A stretch of DNA of 64,000 bases from Sphingomonas hengshuiensis (GTDB lineage: Bacteria > Pseudomonadota > Alphaproteobacteria > Sphingomonadales > Sphingomonadaceae): NCBI RefSeq assembly GCF_000935025.1, contig NZ_CP010836.1:2790001-2854000 (forward strand), in the 5' to 3' direction. This document shows positions 26,771-34,475 of the stretch, in pieces. The notes under the pieces are model-generated. The model worked only from the letters and a program-made list of their open reading frames with translations. It ran no database searches and was not told the origin of the DNA. Numbering within the stretch: position 1 is the stretch's first letter; each line of letters starts with the position of its first letter. The position numbers were made by a program, and so were the translations under genes.

Positions 26771-27133
26771 TCGCCTCTCCTGTTCTTGTCCCCTGCGCCG
26801 ATCGTCGCGCGGATGTTCGATCCGCGCGCGATCGAAGGCGGCGTTGGTACACGAGATTCGGGTTCCGCCGCAGATAGTTGTCGGTCGTAGTACGAAAGTA
26901 GGGGCTCTTCAGCGGGGGTGCATCTGGCATTGCCGCACCCGACCCGCCGAAAGAGCAGGGAGACATTGGGGATGGAGGTAAGGGCCACTTCACGCTTGGA
27001 CAGTCGACTTCGCCGCGAGAGCGTTCGCGCCGCTTGGCTCCCTGTCCGCATGCAGTCCCGCCACACACGATCCCGGATACCGTCCCTTGCGGGACCCTAT
27101 GGCGATCAAAGAATAATGGGGAGGTTACAACAC
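26771..27133. promoter_or_regulatory. Divergent regulatory region GH2 / TonB receptor, with AAGTAGGGG site
   Basis: A 363-bp spacer with no convincing gene. It contains TACGAAAGTAGGGG at 26891-26904 on the receptor strand, the third occurrence of the AAGTAGGGG motif. An inverted pair GGGTGC...GCACCC follows at about 26914-26939. A long open frame runs through it into the receptor but lacks a signal peptide and ribosome site until GGGGAGG before 27134. It presumably contains the promoters of both genes. Confidence 0.45.
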
Positions 27134-29806
27134 ATGAATATTCGTTTTCGCGCGCACCTGTCGAGCACGGCGGCACTTGCCGCGCTGACCATTTTGCTCG
27201 CTCCCGCCGCCTTCGCGCAGACCGCGGAACCCGATCCGGCTGCAACGCCCGGCGAAGCTTCGGCCCAGGATGACAGCGCTGACGCAATCGTCGTCACCGG
27301 CATCCGCCGCTCGCTCCAGGACGCGATCAACGCGAAGCGCGCCGCGGGCAACATCGTCGACGTCATCTCGGCGCAGGACATCGGCAAGCTGCCCGACCAG
27401 AATGTCGCCGAATCGATGAGCCGCATCACCGGCGTCCAGATCACGCGCAGCGAAGGCGACGGCTCGAACTTCACCGTGCGCGGCATTTCGCAGAACCGGC
27501 TCGAGATCAACGGCCGCTCGTTCCTCGGCCCGAGCAGCGGCGGCGGCGCCTCGCTGGAATCGCTGAGCCCCGAGATCATCTCGACCATCGTCGTGAGCAA
27601 GACTCCGACCGCCGACATGCCCGAAGGCGCGCTCGGCGCCACCGTCAACCTCAAGACGAAGCGCCCGCTGGAACTCGGCGATTTCGTCGCGAGCGGTCGC
27701 CTCCAGGGCGTCTATACCGATCAGGCCGACAAAATGGGCTATCGCGGATCGGCGCTGATCTCGAAGACCTTCAGCGACAGTTTCGGCATCCTCGGCACCG
27801 TCGCCTATTCCGACATCAAGACCCAGGCCTATGCATTCGATACCGGCGGCTGGACGCGGACGAACGGGATCGACGGCAATGGCGATGGGACCGCCGACAC
27901 CGGACTCTACCGGCCTAACCGCCTGATGCAGAAGGTCGACAAGCGCGAGCAGCGTCGCCTGACCGCACAGGGGTCGGCACAGTTCCGCCCCGACGATCGC
28001 TGGGAAATTATCCTCGACGGCACCTATTCGCGCCTCGACATCGAACGCGTCGGGATCAACAACCAGATCCTGCTCAACGACAACGATGTCGGCGCGGTCA
28101 TCGACAGCAGCGGCAGCATGGTCAAGGGGACGCTGAACAACGTCACCGTGCGCCCGCTCATCTACGACGCGCCGACGCTGCTCGAATCCACCAACCTCGG
28201 CTTCTCGACGTCGTACAAGAGCGAGATCGTCGAAGTCGCGGTCGATGCGTCGTACAGCAAGGCCAGTTCGGAGCCCGCCAATGGCAGCTCGATGACCTAT
28301 GTCGTGGTGCAGAAGAATGGCAATGTCGCGGACGCCAGCTTCGACTTCCTGACCGGCAACGCGGTGCCGGACATCTCGCTGGCGACCAACTTCAACACGC
28401 TGGACCCGTCGCAATATCGGCTGACCTCGATCTTCGACGGCGCGATCATGACCGACAATGACGGCTATGACGCGCGCATGGATTTCAAGATCCACACCAA
28501 TTTCGGCCCGCTGTCGTCGGTCGAAGTCGGGTCGCGCTTCGAGCATCTGAGCCTGTATTCGGAAGCGCCCCAGAACATTCCCGGCGTCGCCGGGCTGCTG
28601 GCGCTGGGCGACAAGAATGGCGATGGCATCATCACCATCAACGAGCTTCCGGGAGTGAACTACTCGGGCACCATCTCCTATTTTCCCGGCCAGGACGGCA
28701 ATTTCCAGCGCGAGTTGCTGGACGGCTCGCTCAATTCGGGGGTCGCACGCGACGCCTTCAACCTGCCGACGCCCGCCGCCGACACCATCCCGCTGGGGCG
28801 AGTGTCGATCAAGGACGTGACGCAGGACACGCTGGCCTTCTACATCAAGGGCAATATCGACACGACGATCGGGTCGATGCCGCTGACCGGCAATGCCGGC
28901 GTGCGCTATGTCAGCCAGGAGCGGCTGTCGGCGGGCTATCTCTCGGATACCCAGCCGACCGCGACCAAGCCGACCTTCGACTATTGGCTGCCCAGCGCCA
29001 ACCTGTCGCTCGCGATCCGCGACGACCTGACCTTCCGCGCCGCCGCCGCCAAGGTCGTGGCGCGACCCAGCCTCGCCGATGTCGCGGTCAGCTTCGTCCC
29101 GCTGCTCGTCTCGCGCACCGGCAACCGCGGCAACCCCAACCTGCGTCCCTATGAGGCGACGCAGTTCGACGCGACGCTCGAATGGTATTTCGCCCCCGCC
29201 AGCGCGCTGACCGGTGCGGTGTTCTACAAGAACGTCGATTCGTTCACGATCAACCTGACGCAGGAGGAGTTCATCCCCGGCGTCTCCGAAACCTATGGCA
29301 CCTTCCAGATCACCCAGCCGGTCAATGGCCGTGCCGGCAAGATCAAGGGGTTCGAAGTCGCCTTCCAGCAATCGCTGCGCTTCCTGCCGGCGCCGTTCGA
29401 CAATCTCGGGGTCCAGGCGAACTACACCTATGTCGACAGCGAAACCCCGCTGATCGACGAGGAGACCCAGAAGAGGCTGCCGCTGCCGGGGCTGTCGAAG
29501 CACAGCTACAACCTGATCGGCTATTACGAGGACAAGCTGATGTCGCTGCGCCTCGCCTATATCCACCGCAATTCCTACCTCCAGGGCCAGGGCAGCGCTG
29601 CGGCGGGCGGCAGTTCGTACATGGCGGGACGCGGCCAGCTCGACTTCTCGGCACAGGTCAACCTGTCCAAGAACCTGCGGATGACGCTCGAGGCGATCAA
29701 CCTGACCAAGGAGGGCGAGCTGCAATATCTCCAGAACCGCAACCGCCTGCTGTACAGCGCGCGCGAGGACCGCAGGATCTTCGCCGGCGTCGCGGTCACC
29801 TTCTGA
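27134..29806 (+). CDS. TonB-dependent receptor, probably for oligosaccharides
   Basis: An 890-residue outer-membrane receptor with GGGGAGG before the ATG and a signal peptide ending AAFAQ. The TonB box and plug are DAIVVTGIRRSLQDAINAKR, then DIGKLPDQNVAESMSRITGV and DGSNFTVRGIS, the signature of the TonB receptor class that is expanded in Caulobacter, xanthomonads and sphingomonads. The remainder alternates beta strands and ends in FAGVAVTF with the terminal Phe needed for outer-membrane insertion. These receptors take up plant-derived oligosaccharides using TonB energy. Its divergent GH2 and nearby GH3 partners make a beta-linked sugar the likely ligand. Confidence 0.93.
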   Translation: MNIRFRAHLSSTAALAALTILLAPAAFAQTAEPDPAATPGEASAQDDSADAIVVTGIRRSLQDAINAKRAAGNIVDVISAQDIGKLPDQNVAESMSRITGVQITRSEGDGSNFTVRGISQNRLEINGRSFLGPSSGGGASLESLSPEIISTIVVSKTPTADMPEGALGATVNLKTKRPLELGDFVASGRLQGVYTDQADKMGYRGSALISKTFSDSFGILGTVAYSDIKTQAYAFDTGGWTRTNGIDGNGDGTADTGLYRPNRLMQKVDKREQRRLTAQGSAQFRPDDRWEIILDGTYSRLDIERVGINNQILLNDNDVGAVIDSSGSMVKGTLNNVTVRPLIYDAPTLLESTNLGFSTSYKSEIVEVAVDASYSKASSEPANGSSMTYVVVQKNGNVADASFDFLTGNAVPDISLATNFNTLDPSQYRLTSIFDGAIMTDNDGYDARMDFKIHTNFGPLSSVEVGSRFEHLSLYSEAPQNIPGVAGLLALGDKNGDGIITINELPGVNYSGTISYFPGQDGNFQRELLDGSLNSGVARDAFNLPTPAADTIPLGRVSIKDVTQDTLAFYIKGNIDTTIGSMPLTGNAGVRYVSQERLSAGYLSDTQPTATKPTFDYWLPSANLSLAIRDDLTFRAAAAKVVARPSLADVAVSFVPLLVSRTGNRGNPNLRPYEATQFDATLEWYFAPASALTGAVFYKNVDSFTINLTQEEFIPGVSETYGTFQITQPVNGRAGKIKGFEVAFQQSLRFLPAPFDNLGVQANYTYVDSETPLIDEETQKRLPLPGLSKHSYNLIGYYEDKLMSLRLAYIHRNSYLQGQGSAAAGGSSYMAGRGQLDFSAQVNLSKNLRMTLEAINLTKEGELQYLQNRNRLLYSAREDRRIFAGVAVTF

Positions 29807-29839
29807 ACGACGGGGCTCCGGCCCCGGCTACCAACGCAA

Positions 29840-29873
29840 AACGCCGGTCGGTCCCACGGGATCGGCCGGCGTT
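29840..29873 (+). terminator. Terminator of the TonB receptor gene
   Basis: A long hairpin, AACGCCGGTCGGTCCC against GGGATCGGCCGGCGTT, pairs over 16 positions with two G-U wobbles around a minimal AC loop whose closing pairs probably open. It starts 34 bp after the receptor stop. It also marks the end of the GC-rich block before the AT-richer cassette. Confidence 0.75.
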
Positions 29874-29924
29874 GTGGTATTCGGCGAATTGCGGTCGGGC
29901 GAGTTGATATTTTGCTTCTCGAAG

Positions 29925-29946
29925 ACAACGCTACTTCATCCGTTGT
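29925..29946. promoter_or_regulatory. Inverted repeat upstream of parA-like gene
   Basis: ACAACG and CGTTGT are separated by 10 bp, a spacing of about one helical turn between half-site centres, in the AT-richer stretch 85-106 bp before the ParA start. It could be an operator for autoregulation by the cassette. The evidence is only the symmetry and the position. Confidence 0.25.
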
Positions 29947-30030
29947 GATCCAAGGCCGCACTAGACAGCACGGTCGCCACTGCAATAGTCAGGAGCCAGC
30001 GCCAGCTCAGGCGCAAATGGGGAGGGCACC

Positions 30031-30873
30031 TTGGCTACCAAGATAGCGATTATCAACATGAAGGGTGGCGTCGGCAAAAGTACCCTATGCGCCAATCTCG
30101 CCTGGCATTTCGCTGGCATGCGAAATTGGACTCGCCGTGTCCTTGTTATTGATCTCGACCCACAGTTCAACGCGAGCCAGTACATTTTGGGTGTTAGCCG
30201 TTATCAGACCGACGTTATGGCGGCGTGCGCCCCTACGGTATGGGACATTTTCGAGCAGCAGTCGCGTGCACCCGGCTTGCGTGCAGCAAATCGTAGCCTC
30301 ACGGATTCAGTCCAGCGCATCATTAATTTTAACGGTGGCGGATATGTCGACATGATTCCGTCTCAACTCGAATTGAGCTTCACGCTTAAAAATCCCAGCC
30401 AGAAGGAGCATCTGCTTTCAAACTTTGTGGCTGACATCGAGGACAGCTACGATCTAATCCTCGTCGATTGTGCGCCTACGGAATCGGTTCTCACCACGGC
30501 AGCTTATCTGACGGCCGACAATATACTAATCCCGGTCAAGCCGGAGTTCCTATCAACCATCGGCTTGCCCCTGATCCGCCAATCCCTCACCGATTTCGAG
30601 CGGTCCTATCGAAAGGCGGTCGGGGTTTCGGGCATTTGCTTCAACATGTGTGCCGACTATGCACCTGAGGAGAATCAGTCGAAGACCGAGGTTCGTGCTT
30701 TGTCAGCCGCGTTTGGTTGGCACGTTTTTGACGAGGAGATGCCTTTCTCCCGGTCGTTCCCCAAGGGCGCGCGTGAGGGCAAGCCAATTTTCTGGACATC
30801 ATACGCGCGATCGAATGTGTCTGCTAAGGTCAGCGCCTTCTGTAATGCCTTCGGAGGGCAAATTGGATTATGA
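30031..30873 (+). CDS. ParA/MinD-family ATPase of a two-gene cassette
   Basis: A protein of 280 residues starting at TTG with GGGAGGG 5 bp upstream. The deviant Walker A is MKGGVGKST (residues 10-18, with the signature Lys11), Walker A' is VLVIDLDPQFN (Asp41/Asp43), and Walker B is DLILVDCAPT (Asp146). This family forms ATP-dependent dimers on DNA or membrane to position plasmids, chromosomes or protein cargo. No ParB gene or centromere-like repeats are adjacent; instead a 187-residue protein follows in a 4-bp overlap. Codon and base use are clearly more AT-rich than in all neighbours, a sign of transfer. It is not the chromosomal parA, which normally lies by gidB and parB. Confidence 0.9.
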   Translation: MATKIAIINMKGGVGKSTLCANLAWHFAGMRNWTRRVLVIDLDPQFNASQYILGVSRYQTDVMAACAPTVWDIFEQQSRAPGLRAANRSLTDSVQRIINFNGGGYVDMIPSQLELSFTLKNPSQKEHLLSNFVADIEDSYDLILVDCAPTESVLTTAAYLTADNILIPVKPEFLSTIGLPLIRQSLTDFERSYRKAVGVSGICFNMCADYAPEENQSKTEVRALSAAFGWHVFDEEMPFSRSFPKGAREGKPIFWTSYARSNVSAKVSAFCNAFGGQIGL

Positions 30874-31433
30874 CCTCTAAAGCCGAGAAATTGGCCCGCG
30901 AACTCATTGCGCTGAGCGAGCGATACAGCGATCGAGAATTTGATCGAGCAAGCGAATTGCTGATGTCAGGCGAGCTGTTTGCCAACGCTATGGGTGCGGC
31001 CCGAACGGCGCGCATCTTGGCAGGAAAAGGCGCAGCGCAAAAAGCCGGGCCACGGCGTCTTCCCCCGCCTCCCGCCTCGAACCAACCTCCCAAGGCTAGA
31101 AACGCTTCTGAGCCGCTTCCGCACCTCGAAATTGACGATCTACTCGGCGACCTTGAAGGAGAAGAGAGGGAAGCGTTAAGTTCGTTTGCTATGCGTTTTC
31201 AAAGCCGGGAGATACTTGAAAGCGGATCATCCGCTCGCATGTTCGCGCAGCAGATGGGAGTTCAGCTTTCGAAATCGATTCCCGCGCGTCAAACGCTGTT
31301 GAGGACGCTCCTGAGGCACCTGCTCGATGTACCACGCGATTCGCGAGCAAATCTGCTCAGGGAGGCCGATCGAAGCGGCAATGGCGAATCGTCCTTGCAG
31401 CGCTGGAGCGATCTGATCGTTAAACCGGACTGA
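30870..31433 (+). CDS. Unknown protein, partner of the ParA-like ATPase
   Basis: A 187-residue protein I do not recognise. Residues 1-55 are predicted helical and charged (KAEKLARELIALSERYSDRE). Residues about 62-85 form a proline-rich linker (RRLPPPPASNQPPKARN). The C-terminal half is helical with repeated Leu/Arg (PARQTLLRTLLRHLLDVPRD) and ends LQRWSDLIVKPD, with its only Trp near the C-terminus. There is no signal peptide or membrane span. The ATGA overlap with the ATPase gene indicates a functional pair. An N-terminal helix, disordered linker and C-terminal oligomerisation region would suit an adaptor stimulating a ParA ATPase, as ParB or McdB do, but no sequence match is claimed. Confidence 0.8.
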   Translation: MTSKAEKLARELIALSERYSDREFDRASELLMSGELFANAMGAARTARILAGKGAAQKAGPRRLPPPPASNQPPKARNASEPLPHLEIDDLLGDLEGEEREALSSFAMRFQSREILESGSSARMFAQQMGVQLSKSIPARQTLLRTLLRHLLDVPRDSRANLLREADRSGNGESSLQRWSDLIVKPD

Positions 31434-31470
31434 TGGGCAACGCGCGTTCGCTGAAATAGGCCCATGTCCC

Positions 31471-31545
31471 TGGCTGGGGCGGCAGGATTCGAACCTGCGA
31501 ATGGCGGCATCAAAAGCCGCTGCCTTACCACTTGGCGACGCCCCA
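31471..31545 (-). tRNA. tRNA-Gln (anticodon TTG)
   Basis: A 75-nt cloverleaf on the minus strand, with 5' TGGGGCG pairing with 3' CGCCCCA, D-arm GCCAAGTGGT..., anticodon loop CTTTTGA (anticodon TTG, Gln), T-arm GCAGGTTCGAATCCTGC, and an encoded CCA end at 31471-31473. Its 3' end faces the AT-rich ParA cassette, the usual orientation when a tRNA end is an integration site. I found no second copy of the tRNA 3' end on the far side of the cassette. Confidence 0.96.
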
Positions 31546-31568
31546 ACGGGAAGCGGGCTTATACGGCC

Positions 31569-32666
31569 TTAGAAGAGCCGTTCAACCCACCCGTGCGGAT
31601 CGGGTGCAACACCGCGCTGTATCTCGGTTAGCTGCTGGCGGAGGCGTTCGGTCAGCATCCCCGGCCCGCCATTCCCGATCGAAAAATCGAAGCCGCGCCC
31701 GCGCACCCGGCCGATCGGCGTGACCACCGCCGCGGTGCCGCACGCGAACGCCTCGCGCAGCCGGCCGCTGGCGGCGTCGGCCTGCCACTGGTCGATGCCG
31801 TAGGGCTCCTCGCGCACCGTCACCCCTGCGTCGCGCGCCAGCCGGATCAGCGATTCGCGGGTGATGCCGGGCAGGATCGTGCCGCCCAGCGGCGGGGTCT
31901 GGAGGCTGCCGTCTTCGAATGCGAAGAAGACGTTCATGCCGCCCAGTTCCTCGACATAGCGATTCTCGACCGCGTCGAGGAACACCACCTGGTCGCATCC
32001 TTCGCGGATCGCCTCGGCCTGCGCGATCAGGCTGGCGGCATAGTTGCCGCCGCACTTCGCCGCGCCCGTCCCGCCGCGCGCGGCGCGAGTGTAATGTTCC
32101 GACGTCCACAACGTCACCGACGGTGCGCCGCCCTTGAAATAGGCGCCGGCGGGCGATGCGATCACCATGTACAGATATTCCTGCGCGGGCCGCACCCCCA
32201 GGAACGTCTCGCTCGCGAACATGAACGGGCGCAGGTACAGCGACGAACCCTCGCCGTCGGGAATCCAGTCGCGATCGGCGCGCACCAGCGCGCGGATCGA
32301 TTCGAGGAACAGCGCGTCCGGGATCGGCGGCATCGCCATGCGTTCAGCCGACTCGGCGAAGCGGCGGGCATTGGCCTCAGCGCGGAACAGCGCGGCGCCG
32401 CCATCGGGCAGGCGATAGGCCTTCAGCCCCTCGAAAATCTCCTGCGCATAGTGCAGCACCGCACAGGCCGGATCGAGCTGGATCGGGCCGCGCGGCTGGA
32501 CGCGCGCATCGTGCCAGCCGCGATCGGCGGTATAGCGTATCACCACCATATGATCGGTAAACACCTTGCCGAAGCCAAGATCGGCGAGGAGCGCGGTGCG
32601 ATCGGCGGCGCCGACCGGGTTGGGATGCGCTTCGAACTCGAAATCCAGGATCGTGGTGTCTTCCAT
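31569..32666 (-). CDS. ilvE: Branched-chain amino acid aminotransferase
   Basis: A 365-residue class IV aminotransferase. I start it at MEDTTILDFEFEAHPNPV, which has a GGAAGGCGAGAG ribosome site; an upstream in-frame start at 32747 lacks support. The PLP lysine is Lys204 in GTGAAKCGGNYAAS. The family motif is split over LDAVENRYVEELGGMNVFF and ILPGITRESLIRLARDAGV. It makes or degrades leucine, isoleucine and valine by transamination with 2-oxoglutarate in the cytoplasm. It belongs to the longer subgroup (LHYAQEIFEGLKAYR) typical of many bacteria. It is divergent from a MarR regulator with 61 bp between starts. Confidence 0.95.
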   Translation of the reverse strand: MEDTTILDFEFEAHPNPVGAADRTALLADLGFGKVFTDHMVVIRYTADRGWHDARVQPRGPIQLDPACAVLHYAQEIFEGLKAYRLPDGGAALFRAEANARRFAESAERMAMPPIPDALFLESIRALVRADRDWIPDGEGSSLYLRPFMFASETFLGVRPAQEYLYMVIASPAGAYFKGGAPSVTLWTSEHYTRAARGGTGAAKCGGNYAASLIAQAEAIREGCDQVVFLDAVENRYVEELGGMNVFFAFEDGSLQTPPLGGTILPGITRESLIRLARDAGVTVREEPYGIDQWQADAASGRLREAFACGTAAVVTPIGRVRGRGFDFSIGNGGPGMLTERLRQQLTEIQRGVAPDPHGWVERLF

Positions 32667-32727
32667 CTCTCGCCTTCCGCCTTCCCCGGCGGATGCGTAC
32701 CGACCGGGTTGCGACGGACTAGGGCGC

Positions 32728-33231
32728 ATGGCAAAGATGGTCAACATGGCTGCCCCAATTCCTGCTTCTCCGCTCTTCCTTCGCGAGCCAGAGATTCGCC
32801 GCGGCGTCGAATTGCTGTATTTCGGCTATTCGAACCTGACACGCTCGATCGATGCGGGGTTGGCGGCGCAGGGGCTGGGGCGCGCGCACCACCGCGCGCT
32901 GTATTTCGTCGCGCGCAAGCCGGACCTCACCGTCAGCGACTTGCTCGCGCTGCTGGCGATCACCAAACAATCGCTGGGCCGGGTGCTGGGCGACCTGACC
33001 GAGCGCGAACTGGTCGAGACCCGGACCGGCGACCGTGATCGCCGCCAGCGCCTGCTCCGCCTGACCCCCGCCGGGGCAGCGCTCGAGGCCAAGCTGTTCG
33101 AGGCACTGCGCGAGAAGATGTCGGCGGCCTATTCGAGCGCCGATCCGGGCGCGGTCGGGGGCTTCTGGGCGGTGCTGGAGGGACTGGTGCCCGAGGAAGA
33201 GCGCGCGCGGATCGCCGCACTCGGGCGCTGA
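32728..33231 (+). CDS. MarR-family transcriptional regulator
   Basis: A protein of 167 residues starting at ATG with AGGG upstream; further open frame exists 5' but overlaps the divergent ilvE start. The winged helix is visible as TVSDLLALLAITKQSLGRVL followed by LTERELVETRTGDRDRRQRL, the DxRxxR wing of MarR proteins. MarR dimers usually repress a neighbouring gene and are released by small aromatic ligands or oxidants. Its divergent neighbour is ilvE; a regulatory link is possible but unproven. A strong hairpin follows the stop immediately. Confidence 0.9.
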   Translation: MAKMVNMAAPIPASPLFLREPEIRRGVELLYFGYSNLTRSIDAGLAAQGLGRAHHRALYFVARKPDLTVSDLLALLAITKQSLGRVLGDLTERELVETRTGDRDRRQRLLRLTPAGAALEAKLFEALREKMSAAYSSADPGAVGGFWAVLEGLVPEEERARIAALGR

Positions 33232-33251
33232 CCGGCCCCACCCGGGGCCGG
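33232..33251 (+). terminator. Hairpin terminator of the MarR gene
   Basis: A perfect 8-bp stem, CCGGCCCC-ACCC-GGGGCCGG, begins directly after the TGA. No T-run follows. Confidence 0.6.
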
Positions 33252-33375
33252 CCGGCGCGCCGAGGATCAGGCGGTAGAACCGCGTTTAGGAAACCGCGTC
33301 ATCCTGACGAAAGTCAGGATCCATTCGGTGCTCGGTGGCGGCTTTTGGGTCGAGCGGAGTGGCTGAATGGATCCC

Positions 33376-34428
33376 CCGGACTCACGGAACAAGTGCACCA
33401 CCTGCTAAGGTGATTGCGCGATGGGACGACATTACAGGCAACTCAGCCTCGACGAGCGGATCGAGATATACCGCCTTCATGAAGGCGGTATATCTTGCCG
33501 ACAGATTGCCACCGCGATCGGGCGTGATCACACGACGGTCGGTCGGGAACTCAGGCGCAATAGCAAGCCGACCAAGGTCTGGCCCGGCGGCTATGCGCCC
33601 GGGCGTGCCCATAGGCTCGCGATCAGACGACGACGATGGGACTGCCGTTTCAAGCTGGCGCGCCAGCCGGACCTGCGAGATATCGTGAAGAACGGCCTTG
33701 CGATGGGATGCTCTCCCGAACAGATCGCCGGCCGACTGGCGCTTGAGCACGGTCGCACCATGGTCAGCCACGAGTCAATCTATCGATACGTCTATCATCG
33801 CTCGGCCCAGAAGGACTACTGGCACCGCCTTCTGCCCCGCTGCAAGGCAAGGCGCGGCCGCTATGGCCGCCAGGGCGGAAGCCCGGCCAGCTTCATCAAA
33901 CAGCGCAGGCCGATCGGCGAACGCCCCCTCGAAGCCCGGGATCGCGCACAGCCGGGCCATTGGGAAGCCGACTATATGCTGTTCGCCCGATATGGGCACA
34001 ATGTCCTCGTCCTGCACGAGCGCCACACACGCTACACCATCCTCGACAAGCCACCCCACCGCAGAGCCGAGCTGACCGCACGCCGGATCACCCGCAGACT
34101 GCGCCATATCCCCCAGGATCTGCGCAGGACCATCAGCTTCGACAACGGCACCGAGTTCGCCGAACATCACCGCCTTCACGACAGCCTCGGCATCCAGACC
34201 TTCTTCTGCGATGTCCGAGCCCCATGGCAAAAGGGCGGTGTCGAAAACACCATCGGCCGACTGCGCCGAAGCCTGCCTCGCAAAACCGACCTCGACACCG
34301 TCAGCCACAGACAACTCCGTGCCTGTGCCGACCGGCTCAACAACATCCCCAGAAAATGCCTTGGCTTCCTCACACCCGCCGAGGCATTCTCCAAAATCTC
34401 AACCGGTGCACTTCAACCGTGAGTCCAC
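33376..34428 (+). mobile_element. IS30-family insertion sequence, apparently complete
   Basis: The element is about 1.05 kb and carries one transposase gene. Inverted ends lie at 33378-33399 and 34405-34426: both start GGACTCACGG and end AAGTGCACC, with 3 mismatches between (19 of 22 identical). ATCCC flanks it on both sides (33371-33375 and 34429-34433), and removal of one copy restores the interrupted palindromic repeat, supporting it as the target duplication. The usual IS30 duplication is 2-4 bp, so part of this match may be chance. The transposase stop falls inside the right end. Confidence 0.9.
33421..34422 (+). CDS. IS30-family transposase
   Basis: A 333-residue DDE transposase. An N-terminal HTH (LSLDERIEIYRLHEGGISCR, then IATAIGRDHTTVGRELRRNS) is the IS30 resolvase-like domain. 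The catalytic triad is Asp184 (GHWEADYM), Asp241 (SFDNGTEFAEH) and Glu275 (GGVENTIGRLR), with the 33-residue D-E spacing of IS30. The reading frame is intact with no frameshift, so the element may be active. Confidence 0.96.
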   Translation: MGRHYRQLSLDERIEIYRLHEGGISCRQIATAIGRDHTTVGRELRRNSKPTKVWPGGYAPGRAHRLAIRRRRWDCRFKLARQPDLRDIVKNGLAMGCSPEQIAGRLALEHGRTMVSHESIYRYVYHRSAQKDYWHRLLPRCKARRGRYGRQGGSPASFIKQRRPIGERPLEARDRAQPGHWEADYMLFARYGHNVLVLHERHTRYTILDKPPHRRAELTARRITRRLRHIPQDLRRTISFDNGTEFAEHHRLHDSLGIQTFFCDVRAPWQKGGVENTIGRLRRSLPRKTDLDTVSHRQLRACADRLNNIPRKCLGFLTPAEAFSKISTGALQP

Positions 34429-34475
34429 ATCCCAGCCTTCGCTGGGATGACCCCGTTTTGTGGTTGTCCGCCGCT

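Larger units (their letters stand above)
33298..34451. repeat. Palindromic intergenic repeat split by the IS30 element
   Basis: Arms of 29 bp (33298-33326, and 33365-33375 joined to 34434-34451) are inverted repeats matching at 22 of 29 positions by my count. Both begin with GTCATCC and end with GGATCCATTC when read inward. Each arm itself holds a small hairpin, for example TCCTGACGAAAGTCAGGA. Without the insertion the unit would be about 101 bp, a typical dispersed repeat of sphingomonad intergenic regions. Confidence 0.75.

Noticed and set aside
27125..29725. An 866-residue open frame on the minus strand opposite the TonB receptor
   Set aside because: It is antisense to a gene with full family motifs, is dominated by Arg/Asp/Val runs typical of shadow frames in high-GC DNA, and has no ribosome site or recognisable domain.
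31441..31545. An attL/attR pair around the ParA cassette
   Set aside because: I looked for a second copy of the tRNA-Gln 3' end between 29807 and 30031 and found none, and there is no integrase gene; site-specific integration remains only a suggestion.
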